Positions 44,601 through 53,284 of a DNA stretch of 64,000 nt are shown piece after piece; within the stretch, counting starts at the first letter, position 1, and each line of letters opens with the position of its first letter. Both the position numbers and the translations under genes were made by a program. The stretch covers positions 124,001 to 188,000 of the forward strand of contig NZ_FMBW01000091.1 of assembly GCF_900091725.1 (NCBI RefSeq), read 5' to 3'. The notes below the pieces were generated by a model. The model was not told where the DNA came from. It did not search any database and was given only the letters and a program-made list of their open reading frames with translations. The stretch is from Streptomyces sp. DvalAA-43 (GTDB taxonomy: Bacteria > Actinomycetota > Actinomycetes > Streptomycetales > Streptomycetaceae).

Positions 44601-44852
44601 TCAGACGCCGGGCAGCGGGTCCTGCTCGACCTCGTGGCGGCGGGTGCGGATGTCCGGGGGCGCGGGGTGGAGTTTGGCGTCGCAGGCGGGGCCGAGACCG
44701 GTGCGGCGTGACTCCGTACCGGTGAGCGGGCGGCCGCAGAGGCGGCAGCGCACCACCTTCCGGCGGGCGGTGCGACCGGCCGGTTCGTCCTCGGGCGAGG
44801 GCTCGGTGCCGGATCCGGGGAGGGGCTCGGGGAAGGGCTCGGCGGATTCCAC
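44601..44852 (-). CDS. DUF6011 zinc-ribbon protein
   Basis: An 83-aa protein with a single zinc-ribbon-like motif: CRLCGRPLTGTESRRTGLGP-AC, giving CxxC followed by a late Cys, which is the DUF6011 signature. A Pro/Glu-rich N-terminus precedes it. Function unknown; nucleic-acid or metal binding is plausible. It ends close to, and faces, the tesB stop. Confidence 0.75.
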   Translation of the reverse strand: MESAEPFPEPLPGSGTEPSPEDEPAGRTARRKVVRCRLCGRPLTGTESRRTGLGPACDAKLHPAPPDIRTRRHEVEQDPLPGV

Positions 44853-44991
44853 GGATCGATCTTCTCAGGACGCACGTCCACGGTGCGACGTCCCGGGTGC
44901 CGGGCGCGCGGGACGAGTTCATCGGCACGCTCGTCCGCGAGCAGGCCCTCCATGGCGAGGGGCTGCGGACCCGGTCACACGGCCGGACCGG

Positions 44992-45273
44992 TCAGGAGGC
45001 GAGGATCCTGGCCTTCTGGGCCTCGAACTCGCCCTGGCTCAGCACTCCCTGGCTCTTGAGGTCGCCGAGGTCCTTGAGCTGGGCGATCTTGTTGCTCATC
45101 TCGTCCTCGGGCGGGAGGGAGGCGGGCGGCGGCGCGGCGGGGGTCGGCCGTGTCTGCTGGGCGTCCTGCTGCGCCCAGCGGCCCGCCTGGCGCCGGGAGA
45201 CCCGGTTGGAGACCGAGGTGGCGGTTCCGGCGATCACCGCTGTACGGGCGACGCCACGAAGAAGGCCTGGCAT
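44992..45273 (-). CDS. SHOCT-domain small protein
   Basis: A 93-aa protein ending in a SHOCT domain (LKDLGDLKSQGVLSQGEFEA) after a Gln/Pro-rich linker, with a basic, mildly hydrophobic N-terminus (LLRGVARTAVIAGTATSVSN). The ATG at 45273 has an ideal AAGGAG 7 bp upstream. It follows the DUF6325 gene in the same direction, a pairing common in streptomycetes. SHOCT is a short oligomerisation domain; the complex it serves is unknown. Confidence 0.85.
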   Translation of the reverse strand: MPGLLRGVARTAVIAGTATSVSNRVSRRQAGRWAQQDAQQTRPTPAAPPPASLPPEDEMSNKIAQLKDLGDLKSQGVLSQGEFEAQKARILAS

Positions 45274-45347
45274 GGTGCATCTCCTTTGACTGGCTCGGCG
45301 AGAACGGCCGGGCGACCGGCCTGCTCCGCGTGGACGTCCGGCCCGGC

Positions 45348-45788
45348 CTACCCGGCCTCGGCCGCGTCGAGCGATGCCAGGAGCTCCTGGACCGGGATCC
45401 GCCCGCCGGCGACGAGCCGTCCTCCGGAGCGGCGCAGGGCGGCCGCGAACGGTCCGGCCCAGGCGTTCTCGTAGATGACGATCCCGGCGGCGCTGCCGGG
45501 TTCGAGGACCGCGCTCACCTCGTCGATGTCGTCCCGGCCGAGCAGGCCGGAGGACACCCCTTCGAACACGGCGAGCTCGTCGTGGCCGTCCCCGGTCAGC
45601 TCGGAGAGTTCGACCCCCGCGACCGTTCCGTCCTCGTCCTTCCTGACGAAGACCAGGTCGAGGATCCGGATGATTCCCCGGTCGACCAGGTCGACCAGCA
45701 GGGGCAGCCCCTCGCCCGTCATCCGGTTTCCCGGGAACTCGACCACCAGGTAGTCGATCGGCCCTGTCTCGTCGGTCTCGCTGCTCAC
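45348..45788 (-). CDS. DUF6325 family protein
   Basis: A 146-aa acidic cytoplasmic protein of the DUF6325/DUF1269-like group: GPIDYLVVEFPGNRMTGEGL, LVDRGIIRILDLVFVRKDEDG, and VLEPGSAAGIVIYENAWAGPF. Members are frequently next to SHOCT proteins and are thought to be stress-linked; no biochemical role is established. The gene precedes the SHOCT gene by 74 bp. Confidence 0.83.
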   Translation of the reverse strand: MSSETDETGPIDYLVVEFPGNRMTGEGLPLLVDLVDRGIIRILDLVFVRKDEDGTVAGVELSELTGDGHDELAVFEGVSSGLLGRDDIDEVSAVLEPGSAAGIVIYENAWAGPFAAALRRSGGRLVAGGRIPVQELLASLDAAEAG

Positions 45789-46077
45789 ACCGGCTCCTCG
45801 GAGTCTCGACTGCCCCGCGTCCGGCCGGGGCCTGTGCTTCCGTCATTGGAGCAGCGGGCGGGCCGGTGCGCATCTCGGTCGTGGGTGTCGCCCGGGTGTG
45901 GCCGGGCGCGGCCCGGTTACGCCGTCGGAGGGACGGCGGGGCCCCCGATGGCCCAGTGGCGCGAGCCGCGCGCCGCCCGTCCCCCGCCGCCACGGATGGT
46001 GATCGCGCGCACGGCCCACGGGGCCGGCCCGGGGTCCCTCGGATCCCGGTACCAGCGGCGTCCGAGGAGGCACGGAC

Positions 46078-46899
46078 ATGACGGCCGATCGAGTCATGGT
46101 GGGCGTGGCCCTCATCGTGGTGCTGGCCCCGCGCGGCATGGTCGCCGCGGCGACCGCGTCCACGTTCTCCGCGACGCTGGTGGCGCAGGGCGTCGCCGGC
46201 GCCGGCGCCGGCGACGGCGCCGAACGGATCCTGCCCGCGACCTTCGTGGTGATCGTCGCCACCGTCACGCTGTACGGTCTGACGGCCTTCCCGGTCGCCC
46301 GGCGGCTCGGGGTGCTGCGCCCCGCGCGCTCCCGCCCCCTGCTGGTCGGCGGCGCGCCCTGGGCGGTCGACCTGGGACGCGCGCTGGGCTCGACGGGGCT
46401 CGACGTGCTGATGTGGGCGGGCGCCGAGCGGCAGCGGGCCCGGATCGAGGAGGCCGGACTGGCCCTGGCGCCGGGCGAACTGCTCGCGGCGGCCTCCGGT
46501 GCCGGGGCGGAGCTGGAGGGCATCACCGGTGTGCTGCTGCTCACCGAGGACGACGACTTCAACGCGCTCGCCGCCATGACCCTGCGGGAGAGCGTGGAGG
46601 GACCGGTCCACCGGCTCGCTCCGGCCGCCGGCCGCCAGGGCGTGGTGGCGCCGTACACCGGGAGCGAGCCCCTGTTCCGTACCGGTCTGACCGGGCCGGA
46701 GCCGGCCCGCCGGTACGAGGCCGGGGCCCGGGTGCTGACGCGGCACGCCGACGGCGGCCTCCCGGCCGGTCACGAGGTGCTCTTCGTCGTCAGCGCCGAC
46801 GGGCGGCTCGCACCGGTCACCCACACACGTACACCGGACGCCGGGCCGGGCGATGTAGCCGTGCTCCTCGGTCCCCCGTCCCGGCAGCCGTCGGCCTGA
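46078..46899 (+). CDS. C-terminal fragment of a Na+(K+)/H+ antiporter (CPA1/NhaP-type), truncated
   Basis: 273 aa matching only the last third of ~600-aa antiporters. It has two to three final membrane helices (RVMVGVALIVVLAPRGMVAA, ILPATFVVIVATVTLYGLTA) and a cytoplasmic RCK/TrkA-N-like domain (PLLVGGAPWAVDLGRALG, TGVLLLTEDDDFNALAAMTL). The ion-binding transmembrane core is missing, and nothing homologous lies upstream. Yet the ATG has a strong GAGGAGG at correct spacing, so it may still be translated. It is either a pseudogene remnant or a repurposed regulatory domain. Confidence 0.7.
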   Translation: MTADRVMVGVALIVVLAPRGMVAAATASTFSATLVAQGVAGAGAGDGAERILPATFVVIVATVTLYGLTAFPVARRLGVLRPARSRPLLVGGAPWAVDLGRALGSTGLDVLMWAGAERQRARIEEAGLALAPGELLAAASGAGAELEGITGVLLLTEDDDFNALAAMTLRESVEGPVHRLAPAAGRQGVVAPYTGSEPLFRTGLTGPEPARRYEAGARVLTRHADGGLPAGHEVLFVVSADGRLAPVTHTRTPDAGPGDVAVLLGPPSRQPSA

Positions 46900-47031
46900 G
46901 GGGGCGGCCGCGTTCCCGGGTGTGCGGGCCGCGCTTCCCCTGCCCGTGACCGGAGCGGGCCCGCTGTGCTCTGATGATCGTTCCGCCATGACAGCCACGA
47001 AGGCCGTGAAGGCCGCGAAAGGACACCGCGC

Positions 47032-47574
47032 ATGACCGAGATCGTCCCTGTGCACGGACCCGAACTGGTCACTTATTCCGATGAGTTGGCCGCTCTCCTG
47101 GTGGACACCGTGAACGGCGGGTCGTCGGTGGGTTTCCTCGCGCCACTCGAGCGTGACGCGGCCGCCGCCTGGTGGCGGGAGCGGGCCGGGGCCGTCGAAA
47201 CGGGCCACCTCCAGGTGTGGATCGCCCGCGACGCCGAACGGGTCATCGGAACCATCGGACTGGTCCGGTCCCCGCTGCCCAACGCACGGCACCGCGCGGA
47301 GGTGACCAAGCTGATGGTGCGTCCGTCGGCCCGCGGCCAGGGGCTGGGCCGGTCGCTGCTCGACGCCGTCGAGCGGTCGGCCGCCGAGGCCGGTGTCACC
47401 CTGCTGGTTCTGGACACCGAGAGCGGAAGTCCCGCCGAGCGGCTGTACCGTTCGGCGGGCTGGACGGAGTGCGGCTCGATCCCGGAGTACGCCGGGGACC
47501 CGGCCGGAGTCCTGAAGCCGACGACCCTCTACTACAAGCCGCTCGGCCCCGCGCGGGCGACGCCCTCCCGATGA
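47032..47574 (+). CDS. GNAT-family N-acetyltransferase
   Basis: A 180-aa protein with the acetyl-CoA-binding motif A (VTKLMVRPSARGQGLGRSLL) and the motif B region (LVLDTESGSPAERLYRSAGW). The spread over 180 aa is the standard GNAT fold. ATG 47032 follows a GAAAGG. The acceptor is unknown; small-molecule amines are typical. Confidence 0.88.
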   Translation: MTEIVPVHGPELVTYSDELAALLVDTVNGGSSVGFLAPLERDAAAAWWRERAGAVETGHLQVWIARDAERVIGTIGLVRSPLPNARHRAEVTKLMVRPSARGQGLGRSLLDAVERSAAEAGVTLLVLDTESGSPAERLYRSAGWTECGSIPEYAGDPAGVLKPTTLYYKPLGPARATPSR

Positions 47575-47805
47575 CGGCGCGATCGCCGGGCCCCGTACCG
47601 ATCCCCCGGGCGGGGCACAGGAGTTCGGCGCCCGGCGCGAACCGTACACGGGTCGCTCATCGGGGTCATGCCGTGTTCGAGGCGATGGCGGGACCCTCGC
47701 AGGTCGGCGAGGTGCGCGGGCTCCGGGCGGCCGACGACCGGCTTCGTACGGACCGGCTCCGGGCGTGACAATGGCTGCGGAAGTCACTTCTACGAGGAGA
47801 CCCTC

Positions 47806-48294
47806 ATGACGCTGCACGACATCCCCCTGCGCACCCTCACCGGCGAGCCCACCTCCCTGGCCGACTACAGCGGCAAGGTGGTCCTGTTGGTGAATGTCGC
47901 GTCCAAGTGCGGGCTCACCCCGCAGTACGCGGGCCTGGTGAAGCTCCAGAACGAGTACGCGGACCGCGGCTTCACCGTGCTCGGCGTGCCGTGCAACCAG
48001 TTCGCCGGTCAGGAGCCGGGCAGCGCGGAGGAGATCCAGACCTTCTGCTCGACGACGTACGGAGTCAGCTTCCCGCTGCTGGAGAAGACCGAGGTGAACG
48101 GCGACGGCCGCCACCCGCTCTACGTCGAGCTGGCCCGGCTGGCGGACGCGGACGGCGAGGCCGGTGACATCCAGTGGAACTTCGAGAAGTTCCTGATCTC
48201 CCCGGCGGGCGAGCCGGTAGCAAGGCTGCGCCCGCGCGTGGAGCCGGAGTCGCCCGAGCTCGTCACGGCCATCGAGTCCCTCCTTCCCGCCTGA
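47806..48294 (+). CDS. Glutathione peroxidase-like thiol peroxidase
   Basis: A 162-aa thioredoxin-fold peroxidase with the catalytic tetrad environment NVASKCGLTPQY (Cys, not selenocysteine), CNQFAGQEPGS (Gln) and WNFEKFL (Trp, Asn). Actinomycetes lack glutathione, so thioredoxin is the likely reductant. ATG 47806 follows GAGGAG. It is probably monocistronic, ending at a bidirectional hairpin. Confidence 0.93.
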   Translation: MTLHDIPLRTLTGEPTSLADYSGKVVLLVNVASKCGLTPQYAGLVKLQNEYADRGFTVLGVPCNQFAGQEPGSAEEIQTFCSTTYGVSFPLLEKTEVNGDGRHPLYVELARLADADGEAGDIQWNFEKFLISPAGEPVARLRPRVEPESPELVTAIESLLPA

Positions 48295-48301
48295 CACACC
48301 G

Positions 48302-48354
48302 CGCCCCCGACCGCCGGACGGGCCAGGATTCCGGCCCGTCCGGTGATCGGGGGC
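48302..48354. terminator. Bidirectional terminator
   Basis: A core 11-bp perfect stem (48314-48324 with 48333-48343), extended by CGCCCCCGA/TCGGGGGCG arms, lies between the converging peroxidase and acyl-CoA dehydrogenase genes. Confidence 0.8.
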
Positions 48355-48372
48355 GGCCCCGGAGGGACGGCC

Positions 48373-49599
48373 TCAGCGGATCGGCATGCCCGAGAGGGTG
48401 CGGGCGATGACCAGACGCTGGATCTCGCTCGTGCCCTCGAAGATCGTGTAGATCGCCGCGTCCCGGTGCATCCGCTCCACCGGGTACTCACGGGTGAAGC
48501 CGTTGCCGCCGAGGATCTGGATGGCCTGGGCGGTGACCTTCTTCGCCGTCTCGCTGGCGTACAGCTTGGACATGGAGCCCTCGGCGGACTCGAACGGCTT
48601 GCCGGTGGTCGCCATCCACGAGGCGCGCCAGACCAGCAGCCGGGCCGCGTCGATCCGGGTGCGCATGTCGGCGAGCTGGAAGGCGACGCCCTGGTTGTCG
48701 ATGATCGGTCGGCCGAACTGGGTGCGGGTCTTCGCGTAGTCCAGCGCCACCTCGTACGCCGCGCGGGCGGTGCCGACCGCCATGGCGCCGACCGCCGGGC
48801 GGGACGCCTCGAAGGTGGCCATCGCGGCGTTCTTCACCCGCTCGCCGCCGGACGCGGCACGTTCGCGGGCCCGTGCCAGGCGCTGGTCGAGCTTCTCCTT
48901 GCCCCCGAGCAGACAGTGGCCGGGGACCCGGACGTCCTCCAGCACGACCTCGGCGGTGTGCGAGGCGCGGATGCCGTGCTTCTTGAACTTCTGCCCCTGG
49001 GAGAGACCGGGGGTGTCCGGCGGCACGATGAACGAGGCGTGCCCCTTGGAGCCCAGCTCCGGGTCGACCACGGCGACCACGACATGGACGTTGGCTATGC
49101 CGCCGTTGGTCGCCCAGGTCTTGGTGCCGTTCAGCACCCACTCGTCCTTGGCCTGGTCGTACACCGCGCGGGTGCGCATCGAGGCGACGTCGGAGCCCGC
49201 GTCCGGCTCGGAGGAGCAGAAGGCGGCGACCTTCACGTCATCGGCGTCGCCGTACATCTGCGGGATCCAGGTCCCGATCTGCTCCTCGGTGCCGTTGGCG
49301 AGGACGCCCACGGCCGCCAGGCCCGTACCGACGATGGACAGGGCGATGCCCGCGTCGCCCCAGAAGAGCTCCTCCATCGCCATCGGGATGCCGAGTCCCG
49401 TCGGGTCGAAGAACTGCTGGGCGTAGAAGTCGAGGGAGTAGATGCCGACCTTGGCCGCCTCCTGGATGATGGGCCAGGGCGTCTCCTCACGCTCGTCCCA
49501 CTCCGAAGCCGCCGGACGGATCACATCCGCGGCGAAGCCGTGAAGCCAGTCACGGACCTGCTTCTGGTCATCGTTGAGTTCGAGCGTGAACTCCGCCAT
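48373..49599 (-). CDS. Acyl-CoA dehydrogenase
   Basis: A 408-aa FAD enzyme: N-terminal helical domain, then AAFCSSEPDAGSDVASM and WVLNGTKTWATNGG (FAD/substrate contacts), and the C-terminal YTIFEGTSEIQRLVIAR with the catalytic Glu. It catalyses alpha,beta-desaturation of acyl-CoA. ATG 49599 follows GGAGGGGAAC. It is divergent from a TetR gene over an inverted repeat, implying repression by that regulator, perhaps relieved by acyl-CoA. Confidence 0.92.
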   Translation of the reverse strand: MAEFTLELNDDQKQVRDWLHGFAADVIRPAASEWDEREETPWPIIQEAAKVGIYSLDFYAQQFFDPTGLGIPMAMEELFWGDAGIALSIVGTGLAAVGVLANGTEEQIGTWIPQMYGDADDVKVAAFCSSEPDAGSDVASMRTRAVYDQAKDEWVLNGTKTWATNGGIANVHVVVAVVDPELGSKGHASFIVPPDTPGLSQGQKFKKHGIRASHTAEVVLEDVRVPGHCLLGGKEKLDQRLARARERAASGGERVKNAAMATFEASRPAVGAMAVGTARAAYEVALDYAKTRTQFGRPIIDNQGVAFQLADMRTRIDAARLLVWRASWMATTGKPFESAEGSMSKLYASETAKKVTAQAIQILGGNGFTREYPVERMHRDAAIYTIFEGTSEIQRLVIARTLSGMPIR

Positions 49600-49635
49600 G
49601 TTCCCCTCCACGTACTGCCGTGAAAAACCACTCGT

Positions 49636-49670
49636 TACTTGCGGTAACCGCAGTCTGTTACCGACAAGTA
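49636..49670. promoter_or_regulatory. Inverted-repeat operator between acyl-CoA dehydrogenase and TetR genes
   Basis: TACTTGCGGTAAC (49636-49648) is matched, with one inserted base, by the complement of GTTACCGACAAGTA (49657-49670). The pair lies in the 173-bp divergent spacer, about 37 bp upstream of the dehydrogenase start. It is a good candidate site for the adjacent TetR protein. Confidence 0.6.
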
Positions 49671-49772
49671 GCCTCTGTCAACCGCCCGGGTTCGGATCCG
49701 CACGGCGCTGGGCAGGGTGTTACGTTGCGCAGGCACGATGCATGTGCACGGCCAGGGGCGGGGAGAGGCGAC

Positions 49773-50423
49773 ATGGAGAGCACACGACAGGCAGAGCGAC
49801 AGCGGACAGCGGCCGAGAGCCGCCGCCGGGAGCTGCTCGAAGCCGCCGACCGCGTGGTGCTCAGGGACGGGCCCGGGGCCTCGATGAACGCCATCGCGGC
49901 GGAGGCCGGAATCACCAAACCGATCCTCTACCGGCACTTCGGCGACAAGGGCGGTCTCTACCGCGCCCTCGCCAAACGCCACACCGACGCCCTGCTGATC
50001 GCCCTGCGCGCGGCCCTCGACGCCCCCGCCGAGCGCCGCAGGCGCGTCGAGTCGACGCTCGACACCTATCTCGCGGCCATCGAGGCCCGCCCGCAGGTCT
50101 ACCGCTTCCTGATGCACCCGTCCGACGACGCGGCGCCCTCGACGGAGCAGGGCTTCGACGTCGGCCGGCACTCGGCGCCGCTGCTGCGCCGGCTCGGCGA
50201 GGAACTCGCCCTGGTGATAGCCGAGCGGGTGGACCTGGGCCCGGACAGCGCGGCCATGGCCCGCATCTGGGGCCACGGCATCGTCGGCATGATGCACGCC
50301 GCCGGTGACTGGTGGCTGGGCGAACGCCCCTGTTCCCGCGAGCAGTTGGTACGCAGCCTGGCCGATCTGCTGTGGGGCAGGCTGGCCGCGGCAGGCGACC
50401 GGCCGGGCGGCCCCGGATTCTGA
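49773..50423 (+). CDS. TetR-family regulator
   Basis: A 216-aa protein with a standard N-terminal HTH (SMNAIAAEAGITKPILYRHF, then GDKGGLYRALA) and an all-helical ligand domain. ATG 49773 follows GGGAGAGG; the open frame upstream is not conserved-looking. The divergent position relative to acyl-CoA dehydrogenase and the shared palindrome suggest control of fatty-acid or branched acyl-CoA catabolism. Confidence 0.9.
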   Translation: MESTRQAERQRTAAESRRRELLEAADRVVLRDGPGASMNAIAAEAGITKPILYRHFGDKGGLYRALAKRHTDALLIALRAALDAPAERRRRVESTLDTYLAAIEARPQVYRFLMHPSDDAAPSTEQGFDVGRHSAPLLRRLGEELALVIAERVDLGPDSAAMARIWGHGIVGMMHAAGDWWLGERPCSREQLVRSLADLLWGRLAAAGDRPGGPGF

Positions 50424-50452
50424 GGCCTGGGTCACACCGGCCGCGGGAGTGG

Positions 50453-51019
50453 TCAGCCGGTGCGCGCCCAGGGCGCCCGGCGGGCCGCGCGCAGCGCCTT
50501 CCTGCGGCGCAGCCCGGTCAACCGGTCCGTGTAGACCGCGCCTTCGAGGTGGTCGCACTCGTGCTGGAGGCACCGCGCGAAGAAGCCGGTGCCGGTGACC
50601 CGGACCGGTTCGCCGTCGACCGTGAGCCCCTCGACGACGGCCCGGTCGAACCGCGGGGTGCCGGCTTCGAGGCCGGGCAGCGAGAGACAGCCCTCCGGAC
50701 CGCGTACGGTGATGCCGTCGGCCTCGACGAGCCTCGGGTTGACGAGATGGCCGAGATGGCGGACGTCCTCGTCGTCCGGGCAGTCGTAGACGAACACCCG
50801 CAGCGGAACGCCGATCTGGTTGGCCGCGAGGCCGACGCCCTCGGCCGCGTACATGGTGGCGTACATGTCCTCGACGAGCCGGGCGAGCGAGGGACCGAAG
50901 TCGGTGACGGGTTCACAGATGCCGTGCAGCACCGGATCACCGAGCAGGCTCATGGCACGAATCAGTCCGGAACTGCCGGGGATCGGGCGGTTTCGCATGG
51001 CCGCAATCGTACGTTCCAC
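50453..51019 (-). CDS. def: Peptide deformylase
   Basis: About 188 aa with the three deformylase motifs: GVGLAANQIG, EGCLSLPG and QHECDHLEG (metal-binding Cys and HExxH). It removes formyl groups from nascent proteins. GTG 51019 is chosen because GGTGGAGG precedes it; ATG 50998 is a plausible shorter start. The locus next to murT and the divergent arrangement suggest a secondary deformylase paralogue rather than the one beside fmt, which is not in this window. Confidence 0.92.
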   Translation of the reverse strand: MERTIAAMRNRPIPGSSGLIRAMSLLGDPVLHGICEPVTDFGPSLARLVEDMYATMYAAEGVGLAANQIGVPLRVFVYDCPDDEDVRHLGHLVNPRLVEADGITVRGPEGCLSLPGLEAGTPRFDRAVVEGLTVDGEPVRVTGTGFFARCLQHECDHLEGAVYTDRLTGLRRRKALRAARRAPWARTG

Positions 51020-51112
51020 GCGACCTCCACCTTCCCGGCGGTGCCAGGGTGCGGTCGCCGCGCCGGACATCGATAGGCTGGGCGTGGACCGATGCAAGGA
51101 GGATCTAGGACG

Positions 51113-52351
51113 ATGGCAGGCAACACGGAGCCGCTGTCGCCGCGGGCCAAGCTGGCCGTGACGGCGGGCAAGGCCGCGGCGGCGGTGTCACGCGCCGCAG
51201 GGCGCGGCAGCGGATCGGTGATCGGCGGCCGGGTGGCGCTCAAGCTCGACCCCGACCTGCTGGGGCGGCTGGCGCAGCACCTGGACGTGATCCTCGTGTC
51301 GGCGACGAACGGCAAGACGACGACGACCCGGCTGATCGCCGAGGCGCTGCGGGCCGCCGGCCCGGTGGTGTCGAACGCGCTCGGCGCCAATATGCCGGCG
51401 GGTATCACCTCGGCGCTGGCGGGCGGCTCGGACGCGCAGTACGGCGTGATCGAGGTCGACGAGAAGTACCTCGCCGGGGTCGCGCGTGACACGACGCCCA
51501 AGGTGATCGCGCTGCTCAACCTCTCCCGCGACCAGCTGGACCGCGCGGCCGAGACCCGGATGCTGGCGGAGAAGTGGCGTGAAGGGCTGTCCGGCTCGAA
51601 GGCCGTGATCGTCGCGAACGCCGACGACCCGCTGATCGTCTGGGCCGCTTCCTCCTCCCCCAATGTGGTGTGGGTCGCGGCGGGACAGGCGTGGAAGGAC
51701 GACGCCTGGTCCTGCCCCGCCTGCGGCGGTGTGATGCAGCGCCCCGGCGACGACTGGTTCTGCGGCGAGTGCGGATTCCGCAGGCCCGCTCCCAGCTGGG
51801 TCCTGCACGGCGACTACGTCCTGGACCCGCACGGTTCGGCCTGGCCGATCCACCTCCAGCTGCCCGGCCGCGCCAACAAGGCCAACGCCACCAGCTCCGC
51901 CGCCGTGGCCGCCGTCTTCGGTGTGCCGCCACAGGTCGCGCTGGAGCGGATGTACCAGGTGCAGGCCGTCGCGGGCCGCTACGACGTGGTGTCCTTCCTC
52001 GGCCGTGAGCTGCGGCTGCTGCTGGCGAAGAACCCCGCGGGCTGGCTCGAGACGTTCTCCCTGATCGACCCGCCGCCCACGCCGGTGATCCTCTCCGTCA
52101 ACGCCCGCGGCGCCGACGGCACGGACACCTCCTGGCTGTGGGACGTGGACTACACCCAGCTCGCCGGTCACCCGATCTTCGTGCTCGGCGACCGCAAGCT
52201 GGACCTGGCGGTCCGCCTCGAAGTGGCCGGACTCGACTTCCGGGTCTGCGAGAACCTCGACGAGGCCGTGCAGCAGTCCCCGCCCGGCCGTATCGAGGTC
52301 ATCGCCAACTACACCGCCTTCCAGGATCTGCGCCGTCGTGTCGGCAACTGA
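51113..52351 (+). CDS. murT: Lipid II isoglutaminyl synthase, Mur-ligase subunit
   Basis: A 412-aa Mur-ligase-fold protein with ATP site SATNGKTTTTRLI, an inserted Cys4 zinc ribbon (CPACGG ... CGECG) diagnostic of MurT, and the C-terminal DUF1727 region. With GatD it amidates the D-Glu of lipid II to D-isoglutamine. ATG 51113 follows AAGGAGG. It forms an operon with gatD 34 bp downstream. Confidence 0.95.
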   Translation: MAGNTEPLSPRAKLAVTAGKAAAAVSRAAGRGSGSVIGGRVALKLDPDLLGRLAQHLDVILVSATNGKTTTTRLIAEALRAAGPVVSNALGANMPAGITSALAGGSDAQYGVIEVDEKYLAGVARDTTPKVIALLNLSRDQLDRAAETRMLAEKWREGLSGSKAVIVANADDPLIVWAASSSPNVVWVAAGQAWKDDAWSCPACGGVMQRPGDDWFCGECGFRRPAPSWVLHGDYVLDPHGSAWPIHLQLPGRANKANATSSAAVAAVFGVPPQVALERMYQVQAVAGRYDVVSFLGRELRLLLAKNPAGWLETFSLIDPPPTPVILSVNARGADGTDTSWLWDVDYTQLAGHPIFVLGDRKLDLAVRLEVAGLDFRVCENLDEAVQQSPPGRIEVIANYTAFQDLRRRVGN

Positions 52352-52385
52352 CCCCGGGTCCGGCCACCTCCGGAGAGGACGAAGC

Positions 52386-53114
52386 ATGAGCAACAACGGT
52401 CTGCGTCTGGTCTGGGTCTACCCCGACCTCCTCAGCACCTACGGCGACCAGGGCAACGCGCTGGTGGTGGAGCGCCGGGCCCGGCAGCGCGGTCTCGACG
52501 TGCAGCGCGTCGACGTGCGCAGCGACCAGCCGATCCCGACGTCCGGCGACATCTATCTGATCGGCGGCGGTGAGGACCGGCCGCAGCGGCTTGCCGCGGA
52601 GCGGCTGCGCCGCGACGGCGGGCTCAGCCGGGCCGCGTCGAACGGCGCGATCATCTTCTCGGTCTGCGCCGGCTACCAGATCCTCGGCCACGAGTTCATC
52701 AACGACCTCGGTGAGCGCGAGCCCGGCCTCGGGCTGCTCGACGTGGTCTCCACTCGTGGCGAGGGGGCCCGGTGCGTCGGTGACGTACTGGCCGACATCG
52801 ACCCGCAGCTCGGCCTGCCGCCGCTGACCGGTTTCGAGAACCACCAGGGCGTCACCCATCTCGGACCGACGGCACGGCCGTTCGCCCGGGTGCAGTTCGG
52901 CCGGGGCAACGGCACCGGCGACGGCACCGAGGGCGCGTACAACGACACCGTCTTCGGTACGTACATGCACGGCCCTGTGATGGCGCGCAACCCGCACATC
53001 GCGGACCTGCTGCTGAAGCTGGCCCTCGATGTGAACGCGCTGCCGCCGACGGACGACCGCTGGTACGAGGCGCTGCGCGCCGAGCGCATCGCCTCGGCCA
53101 CGCAGCCCGCCTGA
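52386..53114 (+). CDS. gatD: Lipid II isoglutaminyl synthase, glutamine amidotransferase subunit
   Basis: A 242-aa class I (CobB/CobQ-like) glutaminase with nucleophile Cys in IFSVCAGYQILG and the catalytic His in GTYMHGPVMARN. It releases ammonia for MurT. ATG 52386 follows GGAGAGGACGAAGC. The partner gene lies just upstream. Confidence 0.95.
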   Translation: MSNNGLRLVWVYPDLLSTYGDQGNALVVERRARQRGLDVQRVDVRSDQPIPTSGDIYLIGGGEDRPQRLAAERLRRDGGLSRAASNGAIIFSVCAGYQILGHEFINDLGEREPGLGLLDVVSTRGEGARCVGDVLADIDPQLGLPPLTGFENHQGVTHLGPTARPFARVQFGRGNGTGDGTEGAYNDTVFGTYMHGPVMARNPHIADLLLKLALDVNALPPTDDRWYEALRAERIASATQPA

Positions 53115-53284
53115 TGAGGCGCCGGACGTTCGACGATCAGACGCCCTTGCGTTCGCTCGTCTGAGCGGAGTCCAGCAGGCGGACGCCCGGTTCGGTCCCG
53201 CCACCCTGCGCCGGTAGGGTGGCGGGGATCCAACCGGACGACGTGGTCCGGTCGTCGGCCCACGTTGCAAAGGTTTCCCGGGCA

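Noticed and set aside
45274..48297. Open minus-strand frame running from the peroxidase region into the SHOCT gene
   Set aside because: Only the last 93 codons resemble a protein, with an ideal ribosome site at their start; the rest overlaps well-supported plus-strand genes.
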